Shown here one piece after another: positions 26,135 through 34,845 of a stretch of 64,000 bases of DNA. This DNA comes from Streptomyces sporangiiformans (GTDB lineage Bacteria; Actinomycetota; Actinomycetes; Streptomycetales; Streptomycetaceae), in the NCBI RefSeq assembly GCF_005768555.2, contig NZ_VCHX02000153.1, positions 1 through 64,000 of the forward strand, written 5' to 3'. The position numbers and the translations under genes are program-made. The notes beneath the pieces are model-generated. The model had not been told where the DNA came from and made no database searches. It saw only the letters and a list, made by a program, of their open reading frames with translations. How positions within the stretch are numbered: position 1 is the stretch's first letter; every line of letters starts with the position of its first letter.

Positions 26135-26674
26135 TTACTTACCCGCCTTTCCGACCTTGCGGCGGATGACTTCGCCCTCGTACTTGACACCCTTGGCCTT
26201 GTACGGGTCGGGCTTGCGGAGCTTGCGGATGTTGGCCGCGACCTCGCCGACCTTCTGCTTGTCGATGCCCTCGACCGAGAAACGGGTGGGAGCCTCGACC
26301 TTGAAGGTGATGCCCTCGGGGGCCTCGACCAGGATCGGGTGGCTGTAGCCGAGCGAGAACTCCAGGTTGGAGCCCTTCGCCAGCACGCGGTAACCGACAC
26401 CGCTGATCTCGAGCTTCTTCACGTAACCCTGGGTCACGCCGGTGATCATGTTCGCCACCAGCGTGCGGGACAGGCCGTGCAGGGCCTTGTTCTGACGCTC
26501 GTCGTTGGGGCGGGTGACGCTGAGAACGCCGTCCTCACCCTTAACGACCTCGATCGGCGCGGCAACGGTGTGGGACAGGGTGCCCTTGGGGCCCTTCACC
26601 TCGACCGTACGGCCATCGATGGTGACGTCCACGCCGGCGGGAACCGCGATAGGGAGCTTGCCAATGCGCGACAT
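26135..26674 (-). CDS. rplF: 50S ribosomal protein L6
   Basis: Two-domain 50S protein at the factor-binding region; 179 residues starting MSRIGKLPIAVPAGVDVTIDG and ending with the signature PDPYKAKGVKYEGEVIRRKVGKAGK. It is 24 bp after rpsH. Confidence 0.98.
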   Translation of the reverse strand: MSRIGKLPIAVPAGVDVTIDGRTVEVKGPKGTLSHTVAAPIEVVKGEDGVLSVTRPNDERQNKALHGLSRTLVANMITGVTQGYVKKLEISGVGYRVLAKGSNLEFSLGYSHPILVEAPEGITFKVEAPTRFSVEGIDKQKVGEVAANIRKLRKPDPYKAKGVKYEGEVIRRKVGKAGK

Positions 26675-26698
26675 AGCTGTTTCCTCCGTTCCCTTCCG

Positions 26699-27097
26699 CT
26701 ACCAGACGTAGGCGAGGACTTCTCCGCCTACGCCCTTCTTGCCGGCCTGCTTGTCGGTGAGGAGCCCGTGGGACGTGGAGATGATCGCCACGCCCAGGCC
26801 GCCGAGCACCTTCGGCAGGTTGGTGGACTTCGCGTACACCCGGAGACCGGGCTTGGAGATCCGCTTGATGCCCGCGATGGAGCGCTCACGGTTGGGGCCG
26901 AACTTCAGCTCCAGGACGAGGTTCTTGCCGACCTCGGCGTCCTCGACCTTCCAGCCCGTGATGAAGCCCTCCTGCTGGAGGATCTCCGCGATGTGCGACT
27001 TGATCTTGCTGTGCGGCATGGCCACGGAGTCGTGGTACGCCGAGTTCGCGTTACGCAGACGCGTCAGCATGTCTGCGATCGGATCAGTCATGGTCAT
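26699..27097 (-). CDS. rpsH: 30S ribosomal protein S8
   Basis: Central-domain 16S rRNA binder. The ATG at 27097 gives 132 residues starting MTMTDPIADMLTRLRNANSAYHD; an in-frame start 45 bp upstream adds unconserved residues. The C-terminus ISTSHGLLTDKQAGKKGVGGEVLAYVW is canonical. A 211-bp spacer (27098-27308) with no gene separates it from rpsN. Confidence 0.97.
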   Translation of the reverse strand: MTMTDPIADMLTRLRNANSAYHDSVAMPHSKIKSHIAEILQQEGFITGWKVEDAEVGKNLVLELKFGPNRERSIAGIKRISKPGLRVYAKSTNLPKVLGGLGVAIISTSHGLLTDKQAGKKGVGGEVLAYVW

Positions 27098-27308
27098 AAA
27101 TTGGCCTTCGGCCTCTCTCGCCGGGGTTTCCTGGTGCGCCATCCCTCTCCCCGATCCGAGACGGGACGGGTGCGGCGCGGTGGACCTACGGCGTAGTAAG
27201 TCGTACGGGCGTCAGGCGCCCAACCCTCCAAGCCTAAGCCATGGAAGGGTGGGCTCCTGACCGAACCCTTTACTTACCGAGAGCCTCTGAAATCCCTGAT
27301 TGAGGGGA

Positions 27309-27494
27309 TTACCAGGAGCTCTTGGTCACGCCCGGCAGCTCGCCACGGTGAGCCATCTCACGAAGGCACACGCGGCACAGGCCGAACTTGCGGTACACGG
27401 AGTGGGGACGGCCGCAACGCTGGCAGCGCGTGTAGCCACGCACGCCGAACTTGGGCTTGCGAGCAGCCTTCGCGATCAGAGCCTTCTTCGCCAT
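27309..27494 (-). CDS. rpsN: 30S ribosomal protein S14, zinc-binding (type Z)
   Basis: A 61-residue short S14, MAKKALIAKAARKPKFGVRGYTRC. The CQRC and CRVC pairs form the zinc site, distinguishing it from the longer zinc-free S14 that Streptomyces also encode elsewhere. The start at 27494 is 5 bp after the rplE stop; three extra upstream residues (MSE) are possible. Confidence 0.96.
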   Translation of the reverse strand: MAKKALIAKAARKPKFGVRGYTRCQRCGRPHSVYRKFGLCRVCLREMAHRGELPGVTKSSW

Positions 27495-27499
27495 CTCGC

Positions 27500-28057
27500 T
27501 CACGCCTCCTTGAAGGGGAAGCCGAGGTGACGAAGGAGCGCGCGGCCCTCAGCGTCGTTGGTCGCCGTGGTGACCACGGTGATGTCCATACCCCGGACGC
27601 GGTCGATCTTGTCCTGGTCGATCTCGTGGAACATGACCTGCTCCGTGAGACCGAAGGTGTAGTTGCCACGGCCGTCGAACTGCTTGGGGGACAGACCACG
27701 GAAGTCGCGGATGCGCGGCAGCGCGAGCGACAGGGTGCGGTCCAGGAACTCCCACATGCGGTCGCCACGGAGCGTGACGTGGGCACCGATCGGCTGGCCC
27801 TCACGCAGCTTGAACTGCGCGATGGACTTGCGGGCCTTGGTGACGGCCGGCTTCTGACCGGTGATCGTGGTGAGGTCGCGGATGGCGCCCTCGATCAGCT
27901 TGGAGTCGCGGGCGGCGTCGCCCACACCCATGTTGACCACGATCTTGACGAGACCGGGGATCTGCATGACGTTCTCGTACTTGAACTCGTCACGCAGCTT
28001 TCCCGCGATCTCCTCACGGTACTTCTGCTTCAGACGCGGGCTGGTGGTGGTCGTCAT
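27500..28057 (-). CDS. rplE: 50S ribosomal protein L5
   Basis: 5S rRNA-binding protein of the central protuberance, 185 residues. KIVVNMGVGDAARDSKLIEGAI, KSIAQFKLREGQPIGAHVTLRG and the C-terminal GMDITVVTTATNDAEGRALLRHLGFPF are typical. The ATG overlaps the rplX stop by one base. Confidence 0.98.
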   Translation of the reverse strand: MTTTTSPRLKQKYREEIAGKLRDEFKYENVMQIPGLVKIVVNMGVGDAARDSKLIEGAIRDLTTITGQKPAVTKARKSIAQFKLREGQPIGAHVTLRGDRMWEFLDRTLSLALPRIRDFRGLSPKQFDGRGNYTFGLTEQVMFHEIDQDKIDRVRGMDITVVTTATNDAEGRALLRHLGFPFKEA

Positions 28058-28380
28058 CAGATGTCCTCACCCGTCCGCTTGGCAACGCGGATCTTGTTGC
28101 CTTCGTCGTCGAAGCGGTAACCGACGCGGGTCACGACCTTGTTGCCGTCCTTCTCCACGACCAGCTGGACGTTGGAGACGTGGATCGGCGCCTCGGTGGT
28201 GACGATGCCGCCGGCCTGCGAACCGCGAGCCGTCGGACCGGCCTTGGTGTGCTTCTTGACCCGGTTGACACCCTCGACCAGGACACGCTCGTCGCGCGGG
28301 TAAGCGGCAATGACCTTGCCCTGCTTGCCCTTGTCCTTACCGGTGATGACCTGGACCAGGTCGCCCTTCTTGATCTTCAT
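28057..28380 (-). CDS. rplX: 50S ribosomal protein L24
   Basis: Assembly-initiator protein with a KOW motif: KKGDLVQVITGKDKGKQGKVI at the N-terminus. 107 residues. It lies between rplN (2 bp gap) and rplE (1 bp overlap). Confidence 0.97.
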   Translation of the reverse strand: MKIKKGDLVQVITGKDKGKQGKVIAAYPRDERVLVEGVNRVKKHTKAGPTARGSQAGGIVTTEAPIHVSNVQLVVEKDGNKVVTRVGYRFDDEGNKIRVAKRTGEDI

Positions 28381-28382
28381 GC

Positions 28383-28751
28383 TTACAGCACCTCCGGCGC
28401 GAGCGAGATGATCTTCATGAACTTCTTCTCGCGCAGCTCACGGCCTACCGGGCCGAAGATACGGGTGCCGCGAGGGTCGCCGTCGTTCTTCAGAATGACG
28501 GCGGCGTTCTCGTCGAAGCGGATGTACGAGCCGTCCGGACGGCGGCGCTCCTTGACGGTGCGAACGATGACCGCCTTGACGACGTCACCCTTCTTCACGT
28601 TGCCACCGGGGATCGCGTCCTTGACGGTGGCGACGATGACGTCACCGATACCCGCGTAGCGGCGACCGGAGCCACCGAGCACACGGATGCAAAGGATCTC
28701 CTTCGCACCAGTGTTGTCGGCGACACGCAGCCGCGACTCCTGCTGGATCAC
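28383..28751 (-). CDS. rplN: 50S ribosomal protein L14
   Basis: Intersubunit-bridge protein, 122 residues, MIQQESRLRVADNTGAKEILCIRVLGG. It is first gene of the spc part here, separated from rpsQ by 178 bp with two hairpins and a third inverted repeat (CTGCGGGTTGCTCCCGCAG near 28826-28844). Confidence 0.98.
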   Translation of the reverse strand: MIQQESRLRVADNTGAKEILCIRVLGGSGRRYAGIGDVIVATVKDAIPGGNVKKGDVVKAVIVRTVKERRRPDGSYIRFDENAAVILKNDGDPRGTRIFGPVGRELREKKFMKIISLAPEVL

Positions 28752-28876
28752 GTCTATCTCCTGTTTGTCTGCCGGTTCCCGCAGGGACCTCTTCGGGCCG
28801 AACCTGCGAGCCTGGCGGAACCGTCCTGCGGGTTGCTCCCGCAGGAATTACTTGGCCTCTTGAGACGGAAAACCTG

Positions 28877-28926
28877 CGCTGGGGGCAGAGCCCCCAGCGA
28901 GGGGCAGCGGGGGCAAAACCCCCGCT
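28877..28926 (-). terminator. Paired hairpins after rpsQ (S10 operon end)
   Basis: CGCTGGGGG/CCCCCAGCG (28877-28899) and AGCGGGGG/CCCCCGCT (about 28906-28926) lie immediately downstream of rpsQ. They mark the S10/spc boundary. Confidence 0.7.
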
Positions 28927-28929
28927 TGA

Positions 28930-29217
28930 TTACTTCGCCTTCTCGAGGATCTCGACGACGCGCCAGCGCTTCGTCGCGGAGAGCGGCCGGGTCTCCATGA
29001 GGAGGACACGGTCGCCGACACCGGCGGCGTTCTGCTCGTCGTGCGCCTTGAGCTTGTTCGTACGGCGGATGACCTTGCCGTACAGCGCGTGCTTGACGCG
29101 GTCCTCGACGGCGACGACGACGGTCTTGTCCATCTTGTCGCTGACGACCAGACCCTCACGGGTCTTGCGGAAGCCGCGCCCGGCCTTCGTCTCTTCAGTC
29201 ACGTTGCTCTCGCTCAT
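28930..29217 (-). CDS. rpsQ: 30S ribosomal protein S17
   Basis: OB-fold 16S rRNA binder, 95 residues. A short acidic extension (MSESNVTEETKAG) precedes RGFRKTREGLVVSDKMDKTVVV; the C-terminus ETRPLSATKRWRVVEILEKAK is canonical. The start overlaps the rpmC stop by one base. Last gene of the S10 operon. Confidence 0.97.
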   Translation of the reverse strand: MSESNVTEETKAGRGFRKTREGLVVSDKMDKTVVVAVEDRVKHALYGKVIRRTNKLKAHDEQNAAGVGDRVLLMETRPLSATKRWRVVEILEKAK

Positions 29218-29441
29218 CAGGCGCTCTCCACCGTCTCGATGCCCAGCTCGCGCTCACGCATCAGGGTGTAGATCCGCGCGATGTCCTTACGGACCGCCTT
29301 CAGACGGCCGTGGTTCTCGAGCTGACCGGTCGCCGCCTGGAAGCGGAGGTTGAACAGCTCTTCCTTGGCCTCGCGAAGCTTCGCCAGAAGCTCCTCGTTG
29401 CCCAGCTCGCGCAGCTCGGACGCCTTGGTACCGGCCGACAT
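29217..29441 (-). CDS. rpmC: 50S ribosomal protein L29
   Basis: 74-residue exit-tunnel protein, MSAGTKASELRELGNEELLAKL, with the standard LREAKEELFNLRFQAATGQLEN segment. The ATG at 29441 shares a base with the rplP stop (TGATG); a GTG three bases upstream is a minor alternative. Confidence 0.96.
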   Translation of the reverse strand: MSAGTKASELRELGNEELLAKLREAKEELFNLRFQAATGQLENHGRLKAVRKDIARIYTLMRERELGIETVESA

Positions 29442-29860
29442 CACGCTTCACCTGCCTCGCGCCGGACAATGCGGCACTTCATCGGAAGCTTGTGAGCAGC
29501 GCGGGTAAGCGCCTCACGCGCAATCTTCTCGTTCGGGTAGGACAGCTCGAACATCACCCGACCGGGCTTGACGTTCGCGACCCACCACTCGGGGGAGCCC
29601 TTACCGGAACCCATGCGGGTCTCGGCGGGCTTCTTCGTGAGGGGGCGGTCCGGGTAGATGTTGATCCAGACCTTGCCGCCACGCTTGATGTGACGGGTCA
29701 TCGCGATACGAGCGGCCTCGATCTGACGGTTCGTCACGTACGCCGGGGTGATCGCCTGGATGCCGTACTCGCCGAATGCGACCTCAGTACCACCCTTGGC
29801 CATACCACTGCGCTTGGGGTGGTGCTGCTTGCGGTGCTTGACCCTACGAGGGATCAGCAT
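29441..29860 (-). CDS. rplP: 50S ribosomal protein L16
   Basis: 50S protein near the A site and peptidyl-transferase centre, 139 residues, MLIPRRVKHRKQHHPKRSG. RIAMTRHIKRGGKVWINIYPDRPLTKKPAETRMGSGKG is canonical. It lies 5 bp after rpsC. Confidence 0.98.
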   Translation of the reverse strand: MLIPRRVKHRKQHHPKRSGMAKGGTEVAFGEYGIQAITPAYVTNRQIEAARIAMTRHIKRGGKVWINIYPDRPLTKKPAETRMGSGKGSPEWWVANVKPGRVMFELSYPNEKIAREALTRAAHKLPMKCRIVRREAGEA

Positions 29861-29865
29861 GTCGG

Positions 29866-30705
29866 TCAGGCCTCCGTTCCAGTGCTCTCAGCCGGAGCGG
29901 CAGCGGCGGCGGGAGCCTCGGCCTTGGGGGCCTCGGCAGCCGGCGCGGACTGCTGCTGCGGCTTGCGACCGCGACCGCCACGCTCGCCACCGCGGCCACC
30001 ACGGGCCGGGCGGTCAGCGCCACCACGGGCCGGGCGGTTGCCGGCGCGGGCAGCGGCGTTCTCGGCGCGGACCTCGGCGATGTTCTTGACGTCGCCCTTG
30101 TAGATCCAGACCTTCACACCGATGCGGCCGAAGGTCGTCTTGGCCTCGAAGAAGCCGTAGTCGACGTTCGCGCGGAGCGTGTGCAGGGGCACGCGGCCCT
30201 CGCGGTAGAACTCCGAGCGGGACATCTCGGCGCCGCCGAGACGGCCACCACACTGGATCTTGATGCCCTTGGCGCCCGCCTTCATCGCCGACTGCATGCT
30301 CTTACGCATGGCGCGGCGGAAGGAGACACGCGAGGACAGCTGCTCGGCAACGGCCTGGGCCACCAGCTGAGCGTCGGTCTCGGGGTTCTTGACCTCGAGG
30401 ATGTTCAGCTGGACCTGCTTGCCCGTGAGCTTCTCGAGGTCACCGCGGATGCGGTCGGCCTCGGCGCCACGGCGGCCGATGACGATGCCGGGACGAGCGG
30501 TGTGGATGTCCACCCGCACGCGGTCACGGGTGCGCTCGATCTCCACCTTCGAGATACCGGCGCGCTCCATGCCGGACGTCATCATCCGACGGATGGCGAC
30601 GTCTTCCTTGACGTAGTCCTTGTACAGCTTGTCGGCGTACCAACGCGACTTGAAGTCGGTCGTGACACCGAGCCGGAACCCATGCGGGTTAACCTTCTGG
30701 CCCAT
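29866..30705 (-). CDS. rpsC: 30S ribosomal protein S3
   Basis: mRNA-entry protein with an N-terminal KH domain (GRRGAEADRIRGDLEKLTGK). At 279 residues it is longer than the E. coli protein because of an Arg/Gly-rich then Ala/Pro/Glu tail from about residue 215 (GGRGGERGGRGRK, APKAEAPAAA). This tail is usual in actinobacteria. Overlaps the rplV stop by one base. Confidence 0.97.
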   Translation of the reverse strand: MGQKVNPHGFRLGVTTDFKSRWYADKLYKDYVKEDVAIRRMMTSGMERAGISKVEIERTRDRVRVDIHTARPGIVIGRRGAEADRIRGDLEKLTGKQVQLNILEVKNPETDAQLVAQAVAEQLSSRVSFRRAMRKSMQSAMKAGAKGIKIQCGGRLGGAEMSRSEFYREGRVPLHTLRANVDYGFFEAKTTFGRIGVKVWIYKGDVKNIAEVRAENAAARAGNRPARGGADRPARGGRGGERGGRGRKPQQQSAPAAEAPKAEAPAAAAAPAESTGTEA

Positions 30706-31052
30706 TACCGGGTTCCTTCCTTGCTGCTGACGACCACGGTGATGTGGCTGGTCCGCTTGCGGATCCGGTAGGCGCGGCCCTGGGCACGCGGACGGAACCG
30801 CTTCAGGGTCGGGCCCTCGTCGACGTACGCCTCGGAGATGTAAAGGCTGTCGGCGTCGGTGTGGTCGTAGTTGTGCGCGGCGTTGGCAATGGCGCTGTCC
30901 AGCACCTTGCCGACCGGCTCGCTCGCGGCCTGCGGGGCGAAACGCAGGACCGCCTGAGCCTCCGTGGCGTCCATGCCACGGATGAGGTCCACCACTCGGC
31001 GGGCCTTCATGGGCGTGACGCGGATGTACCGCGCCTGGGCCCTGGCTTCCAT
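30705..31052 (-). CDS. rplV: 50S ribosomal protein L22
   Basis: Lines the exit tunnel and is implicated in macrolide response. The ATG at 31052 gives 115 residues starting MEARAQARYIRVTPMKARRVVDLIRG, aligning with the usual L22 start and preceded by GAAGGGA. A start at 31076 or 31082 (adding MTMTDTEGTT) also has a GGGGTGA upstream, so the N-terminus is uncertain by ten residues. Confidence 0.93.
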   Translation of the reverse strand: MEARAQARYIRVTPMKARRVVDLIRGMDATEAQAVLRFAPQAASEPVGKVLDSAIANAAHNYDHTDADSLYISEAYVDEGPTLKRFRPRAQGRAYRIRKRTSHITVVVSSKEGTR

Positions 31053-31093
31053 GGTTGTCCCTTCAGTGTCTGTCATGGTCATTCACCCCGCGC

Positions 31094-31375
31094 TTAGCGG
31101 CGCTTCGACTTCCGGTCGTCCTTGACGTGACCCCGGAAGGTGCGCGTCGGCGAGAACTCGCCGAGCTTGTGGCCGACCATGGACTCGGTGACAAACACCG
31201 GGATGTGGGTCTTGCCGTTGTGCACCGCGATCGTGTGCCCGAGCATCGCCGGGATGATCATGGAGCGACGGGACCAGGTCTTGATGACGTTCTTGGAACC
31301 AGCTTCGTTCTGGGCGTCCACCTTCTTGATCAGGTGGTCGTCGACGAAGGGTCCCTTCTTGAGACTGCGCGGCAT
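31094..31375 (-). CDS. rpsS: 30S ribosomal protein S19
   Basis: 30S head protein, 93 residues, MPRSLKKGPFVDDHLIKKVDAQNE; HTIAVHNGKTHIPVFVTESMVGHKLGEFSPTRTFRGH is canonical. Between rplB (12 bp) and rplV. Confidence 0.98.
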   Translation of the reverse strand: MPRSLKKGPFVDDHLIKKVDAQNEAGSKNVIKTWSRRSMIIPAMLGHTIAVHNGKTHIPVFVTESMVGHKLGEFSPTRTFRGHVKDDRKSKRR

Positions 31376-31387
31376 CTAAACCCGCTC

Positions 31388-32224
31388 CTAGCGCTTCTTG
31401 TTCGTCTTGCGGCGGCGGACGATGTACTTGTTCGAGGCCTTCTTCGGCGAACGAGTACGCCCTTCCTTCTGGCCCCAGGGGCTGACCGGGTGGCGACCAC
31501 CGGAGGTCTTGCCCTCACCACCACCGTGGGGGTGGTCAACCGGGTTCATCGCCACACCGCGAACGGTCGGGCGAACGCCCTTCCAGCGCTTACGGCCGGC
31601 CTTGCCCCAGTTGATGTTGCTCTGCTCGGCGTTGCCGACCTCGCCGACGGTGGCGCGGCAGCGCACGTCGACCAGGCGGATCTCACCGGACGGCATACGG
31701 AGGTGGGCCATCTGGCCCTCCTTCGCGAGCAGCTGCACGGAGGCACCGGCGGAGCGGGCGAACTTGGCGCCGCCACCCGGACGGAGCTCGATCGCGTGGA
31801 TCGTGGTACCGACCGGGATGTTGCGGAGCGCCAGGTTGTTGCCCGGCTTGATGTCGGCCCCGGGACCGTTCTCGACGCGGTCGCCCTGCTGCAGGTTGCG
31901 CGGGGCGAGGATGTAGCGCTTCTCGCCGTCGGCGTAGTGCAGCAGCGCGATGCGCGCGGTGCGGTTGGGGTCGTACTCGATGTGCGCGACCTTCGCCGGC
32001 ACGCCGTCCTTGTCGTGACGACGGAAGTCGATCACACGGAAGGCGCGCTTGTGTCCGCCACCCTGGTGGCGAACGGTCACACGACCGGCGTTGTTACGGC
32101 CGCCCTTGCTGTGCAGCGGGCGGACCAGCGACTTCTCCGGCGTGGACCGCGTGACCTCGACGAAGTCGGCGACGCTGGAGCCACGACGGCCCGGCGTAGT
32201 CGGCTTGTACTTGCGGATTCCCAT
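31388..32224 (-). CDS. rplB: 50S ribosomal protein L2
   Basis: Essential for subunit joining and peptidyl transfer; 278 residues. MGIRKYKPTTPGRRGSSVADF at the start and GVAMNPVDHPHGGGEGKTSGGRHPVSPWG near the end, including the conserved His in the DHPHGGGEG loop. Confidence 0.98.
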   Translation of the reverse strand: MGIRKYKPTTPGRRGSSVADFVEVTRSTPEKSLVRPLHSKGGRNNAGRVTVRHQGGGHKRAFRVIDFRRHDKDGVPAKVAHIEYDPNRTARIALLHYADGEKRYILAPRNLQQGDRVENGPGADIKPGNNLALRNIPVGTTIHAIELRPGGGAKFARSAGASVQLLAKEGQMAHLRMPSGEIRLVDVRCRATVGEVGNAEQSNINWGKAGRKRWKGVRPTVRGVAMNPVDHPHGGGEGKTSGGRHPVSPWGQKEGRTRSPKKASNKYIVRRRKTNKKR

Positions 32225-32264
32225 TTCTCAGTCCTCGTCCGATATCGGACGATCCGGACCGCCC

Positions 32265-32687
32265 TTAGGCGGTCGGACCGCCGAAGATGTCGATACGGTC
32301 GCCCTCAGCGAGGGTCACGATCGCGCGCTTGGTGGACGCACGCTGGCCGAAGCCCGTACGGGTCCGCTTGCGCTTGCCCTGGCGGTTGATCGTGTTGACC
32401 CCGGTGACCTTGACCGAGAAGACCGCCTGGACGGCCTCCTTGATCTGGGTCTTGTTGGCCCGCGGGTCGACGATGAACGTGTACTTGCCCTCGTCGAGGA
32501 GCGCGTAGCTCTTCTCGGAGACGACCGGCTTGAGCAGGACGTCACGGGGGTCCGTGTAGCTCTTGCTCAGCGGGGTCGGCTCGACGTCGAACTTGCCCTG
32601 GGTCGCGATGCGCTTCGCCTTGGCGACGCGCGCGGCCTTGGCGGCCTTGGCGGCCTTCGAGGCGATAGCGGGGTGACGGGTAGCCAT
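32265..32687 (-). CDS. rplW: 50S ribosomal protein L23
   Basis: Exit-tunnel protein that docks SRP and trigger factor. 140 residues; about 40 N-terminal residues form an Ala/Lys-rich basic extension (AKAAKAARVAKAKR) before the conserved DVLLKPVVSEKSYALLDEGKYTF core. It is 40 bp upstream of rplB and overlaps rplD by one base. Confidence 0.96.
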   Translation of the reverse strand: MATRHPAIASKAAKAAKAARVAKAKRIATQGKFDVEPTPLSKSYTDPRDVLLKPVVSEKSYALLDEGKYTFIVDPRANKTQIKEAVQAVFSVKVTGVNTINRQGKRKRTRTGFGQRASTKRAIVTLAEGDRIDIFGGPTA

Positions 32688-33343
32688 CAGGCCTCGCTCC
32701 CTTCGGTGTCAGTGGCCTTCGGGCCGGACACGAAGGACTCGAGAGCGGCCTGGGTGAAGACCACGTCGTCCGAGACGAGAACGTCGTACGTGTTCAGCTG
32801 GCCCGGCTCCAGGATGTGCACCTGGGGCAGGTTGCGGGCGGAGAGCCACGCGGCCTCGTCGGCCCGGTCGACGACCAGGAGCAGGTTCTTGCGCTCGCTG
32901 ATCTTGCCGAACAGGGTCTTGGCGGCCTTGGTGGACGGGGCCTCGCCCTCGATCACGCCGGAGACGACGTGGACGCGGTTGTTGCGGGCCCGGTCGGTGA
33001 GGGCGTGGCGCAGGGCCGCGGCCTTCATCTTCTTCGGGGTCCGCTGCGAGTAGTCACGCGGCACGGGACCGTGCACGACGCCACCACCGGCGAACTGCGG
33101 GGCGCGGGTCGAGCCCTGGCGCGCGCGGCCGGTGCCCTTCTGACGGTAAGGCTTCTTACCGCCACCACGAACCTCGCCGCGGGTCTTGGTCTTGTGCGTG
33201 CCCTGGCGGGCAGCGGCCAGCTGTGCGACGACGACCTGGTGGATCAGCGGGATGCTGACCTTCTCAACGTCGAAGATCTCCGCGGGGAGCTCGACGGTGC
33301 CGGCCTTGTCGCCTGCCGGCGAAAGGATGTCAACAGTGCTCAT
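32687..33343 (-). CDS. rplD: 50S ribosomal protein L4
   Basis: Tunnel-loop protein, 218 residues. KTKTRGEVRGGGKKPYRQKGTGRARQGSTRAPQFAGGGVVHGP is the extended loop. In E. coli L4 represses the S10 operon; no such target was recognised in the leader here. Confidence 0.97.
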   Translation of the reverse strand: MSTVDILSPAGDKAGTVELPAEIFDVEKVSIPLIHQVVVAQLAAARQGTHKTKTRGEVRGGGKKPYRQKGTGRARQGSTRAPQFAGGGVVHGPVPRDYSQRTPKKMKAAALRHALTDRARNNRVHVVSGVIEGEAPSTKAAKTLFGKISERKNLLLVVDRADEAAWLSARNLPQVHILEPGQLNTYDVLVSDDVVFTQAALESFVSGPKATDTEGSEA

Positions 33344-33351
33344 CGGTTACC

Positions 33352-33996
33352 TCAGGCCCCCTTGGCCGCGGTGCGGACCAGGACGAGGCCGCCGTTCGGA
33401 CCGGGAACCGCGCCCTTGATGAGCAGCAGACCCTTCTCCGCGTCAACGGCGTGGACGGTCAGGTTCTGGGTGGTGACCCGCTCGTTGCCCATGCGACCCG
33501 CCATGCGGAGGCCCTTGAACACACGGCCCGGGGTGGCGCAGCCACCGATGGAGCCGGGAGAGCGGTGCTTGCGCTGGGTGCCGTGTCCGGCGCCGAGGCC
33601 ACGGAAGTTGTGGCGCTTCATGACACCGGCGAAGCCCTTGCCCTTGCTTTTGCCGGTGACGTCGACCTTCACGCCGGCCTCGAAGGTTTCGGCGGTGATC
33701 TCCTGCCCGAGCGTGTACTCGCTGGCGTCCGACGTGCGGATCTCAACGAGGTGACGGCGGGGGGTCACGTCGGCCTTGGCGAAGTGGCCCTTGAGGGGCT
33801 TGTTCACCTTGCGCGGGTCGATCTCGCCGAAGGCGATCTGGACCGACTCGTAGCCGTCGGCGTCGTTCGTACGGACCTGGGTCACGACGTTCGGGCCGGC
33901 CTTGACGACGGTGACCGGAACAACACGGTTGTTCTCGTCCCACACCTGCGTCATGCCGAGCTTCTCGCCCAGGATGCCCTTGATCTGCTTAGCCAT
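33352..33996 (-). CDS. rplC: 50S ribosomal protein L3
   Basis: Early-assembly 50S protein reaching the peptidyl-transferase centre. The start at 33996 gives 214 residues (MAKQIKGILGEKLGMTQVWDENN); upstream in-frame codons are unconserved. MKRHNFRGLGAGHGTQRKHRSPGSIGG contains the Gln that is methylated in some bacteria. Confidence 0.97.
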   Translation of the reverse strand: MAKQIKGILGEKLGMTQVWDENNRVVPVTVVKAGPNVVTQVRTNDADGYESVQIAFGEIDPRKVNKPLKGHFAKADVTPRRHLVEIRTSDASEYTLGQEITAETFEAGVKVDVTGKSKGKGFAGVMKRHNFRGLGAGHGTQRKHRSPGSIGGCATPGRVFKGLRMAGRMGNERVTTQNLTVHAVDAEKGLLLIKGAVPGPNGGLVLVRTAAKGA

Positions 33997-34012
33997 TCTC
34001 AGATCACCGGCC

Positions 34013-34321
34013 TCAGAGCTTGATCTCGATGTCGACACCGGCCGGGAGGTCGAGTCGCATCAGGGAGTCAACGGTCTTCGGGGTCGGGTCGAGGATGTCG
34101 ATCAGGCGCTTGTGCGTGCGCATCTCGAAGTGCTCGCGCGAGTCCTTGTACTTGTGCGGCGACTTGATGACGCAGTACACGTTCTTCTCAGTGGGCAGCG
34201 GCACCGGGCCTGCGACCGACGCACCAGTGCGCGTCACCGTCTCGACGATCTTCTTCGCCGAAGAGTCGATGACCTCGTGGTCGTAGGCCTTGAGCCGGAT
34301 GCGGATCTTCTGTCCCGCCAT
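34013..34321 (-). CDS. rpsJ: 30S ribosomal protein S10
   Basis: 102-residue 30S head protein and NusE antitermination partner, MAGQKIRIRLKAYDHEVIDSSAKKIV. It is the first gene of the S10 operon. The ATG at 34321 is the family start; in-frame codons upstream extend into a non-conserved leader. Confidence 0.98.
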   Translation of the reverse strand: MAGQKIRIRLKAYDHEVIDSSAKKIVETVTRTGASVAGPVPLPTEKNVYCVIKSPHKYKDSREHFEMRTHKRLIDILDPTPKTVDSLMRLDLPAGVDIEIKL

Positions 34322-34719
34322 GGCTACTCCGTAGTCCTGTCTCTCAATAAAACGCTCTGGCGACCCCGGGGGTTCGCGCCTTGCCTCCGACCCACGCGGT
34401 CGGGCGTGTCGCTCCCTCGCTGACACAGATATCCACACGGGATATCCCTTCCAGGGGGTGCGATCGTCGACCGCGGAACCGAGGGTGAAACACCCACCGG
34501 GCGCCTGGCCGGTACCCCGCTGACACTTCCCGGAAGATTCCCGTACGTCCGCCCCAGCGCTGCCGTGGGGGCCCTTACAGCCCTTGGGACAGTTGGAACG
34601 ACGAGTACTGTGGGACTCGCTTCCGGTCCTCCCGGCGGGAGGCGCGCAGCATCGGCACTCAACCGAGCAACCCCGATAGTCTGCCATACGGGGCATGGAG
34701 CTGGCCAATCGAGCCGTAG

Positions 34720-34747
34720 AGGGTACCCCGGGGGTTACCTGGGTCAA
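34720..34747 (-). promoter_or_regulatory. Candidate S10-operon promoter with long leader
   Basis: Minus-strand TTGACC (complement of 34742-34747) and TACCCT (complement of 34720-34725) with a 16-bp spacer fit a vegetative promoter. Transcription from here would give a leader of roughly 390 bases (34322-34713) before rpsJ. Apart from this, 34322-34845 holds no recognisable gene. Confidence 0.5.
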
Positions 34748-34845
34748 ACGCGGGCCGCGCGGCGCTCTGGCGCCTCTGCCCTGACCCGTCGACGGCAACG
34801 GGGAGTGACACCGGCTACGCAGCCCGTGAGGCCTGCCTTACTGCC

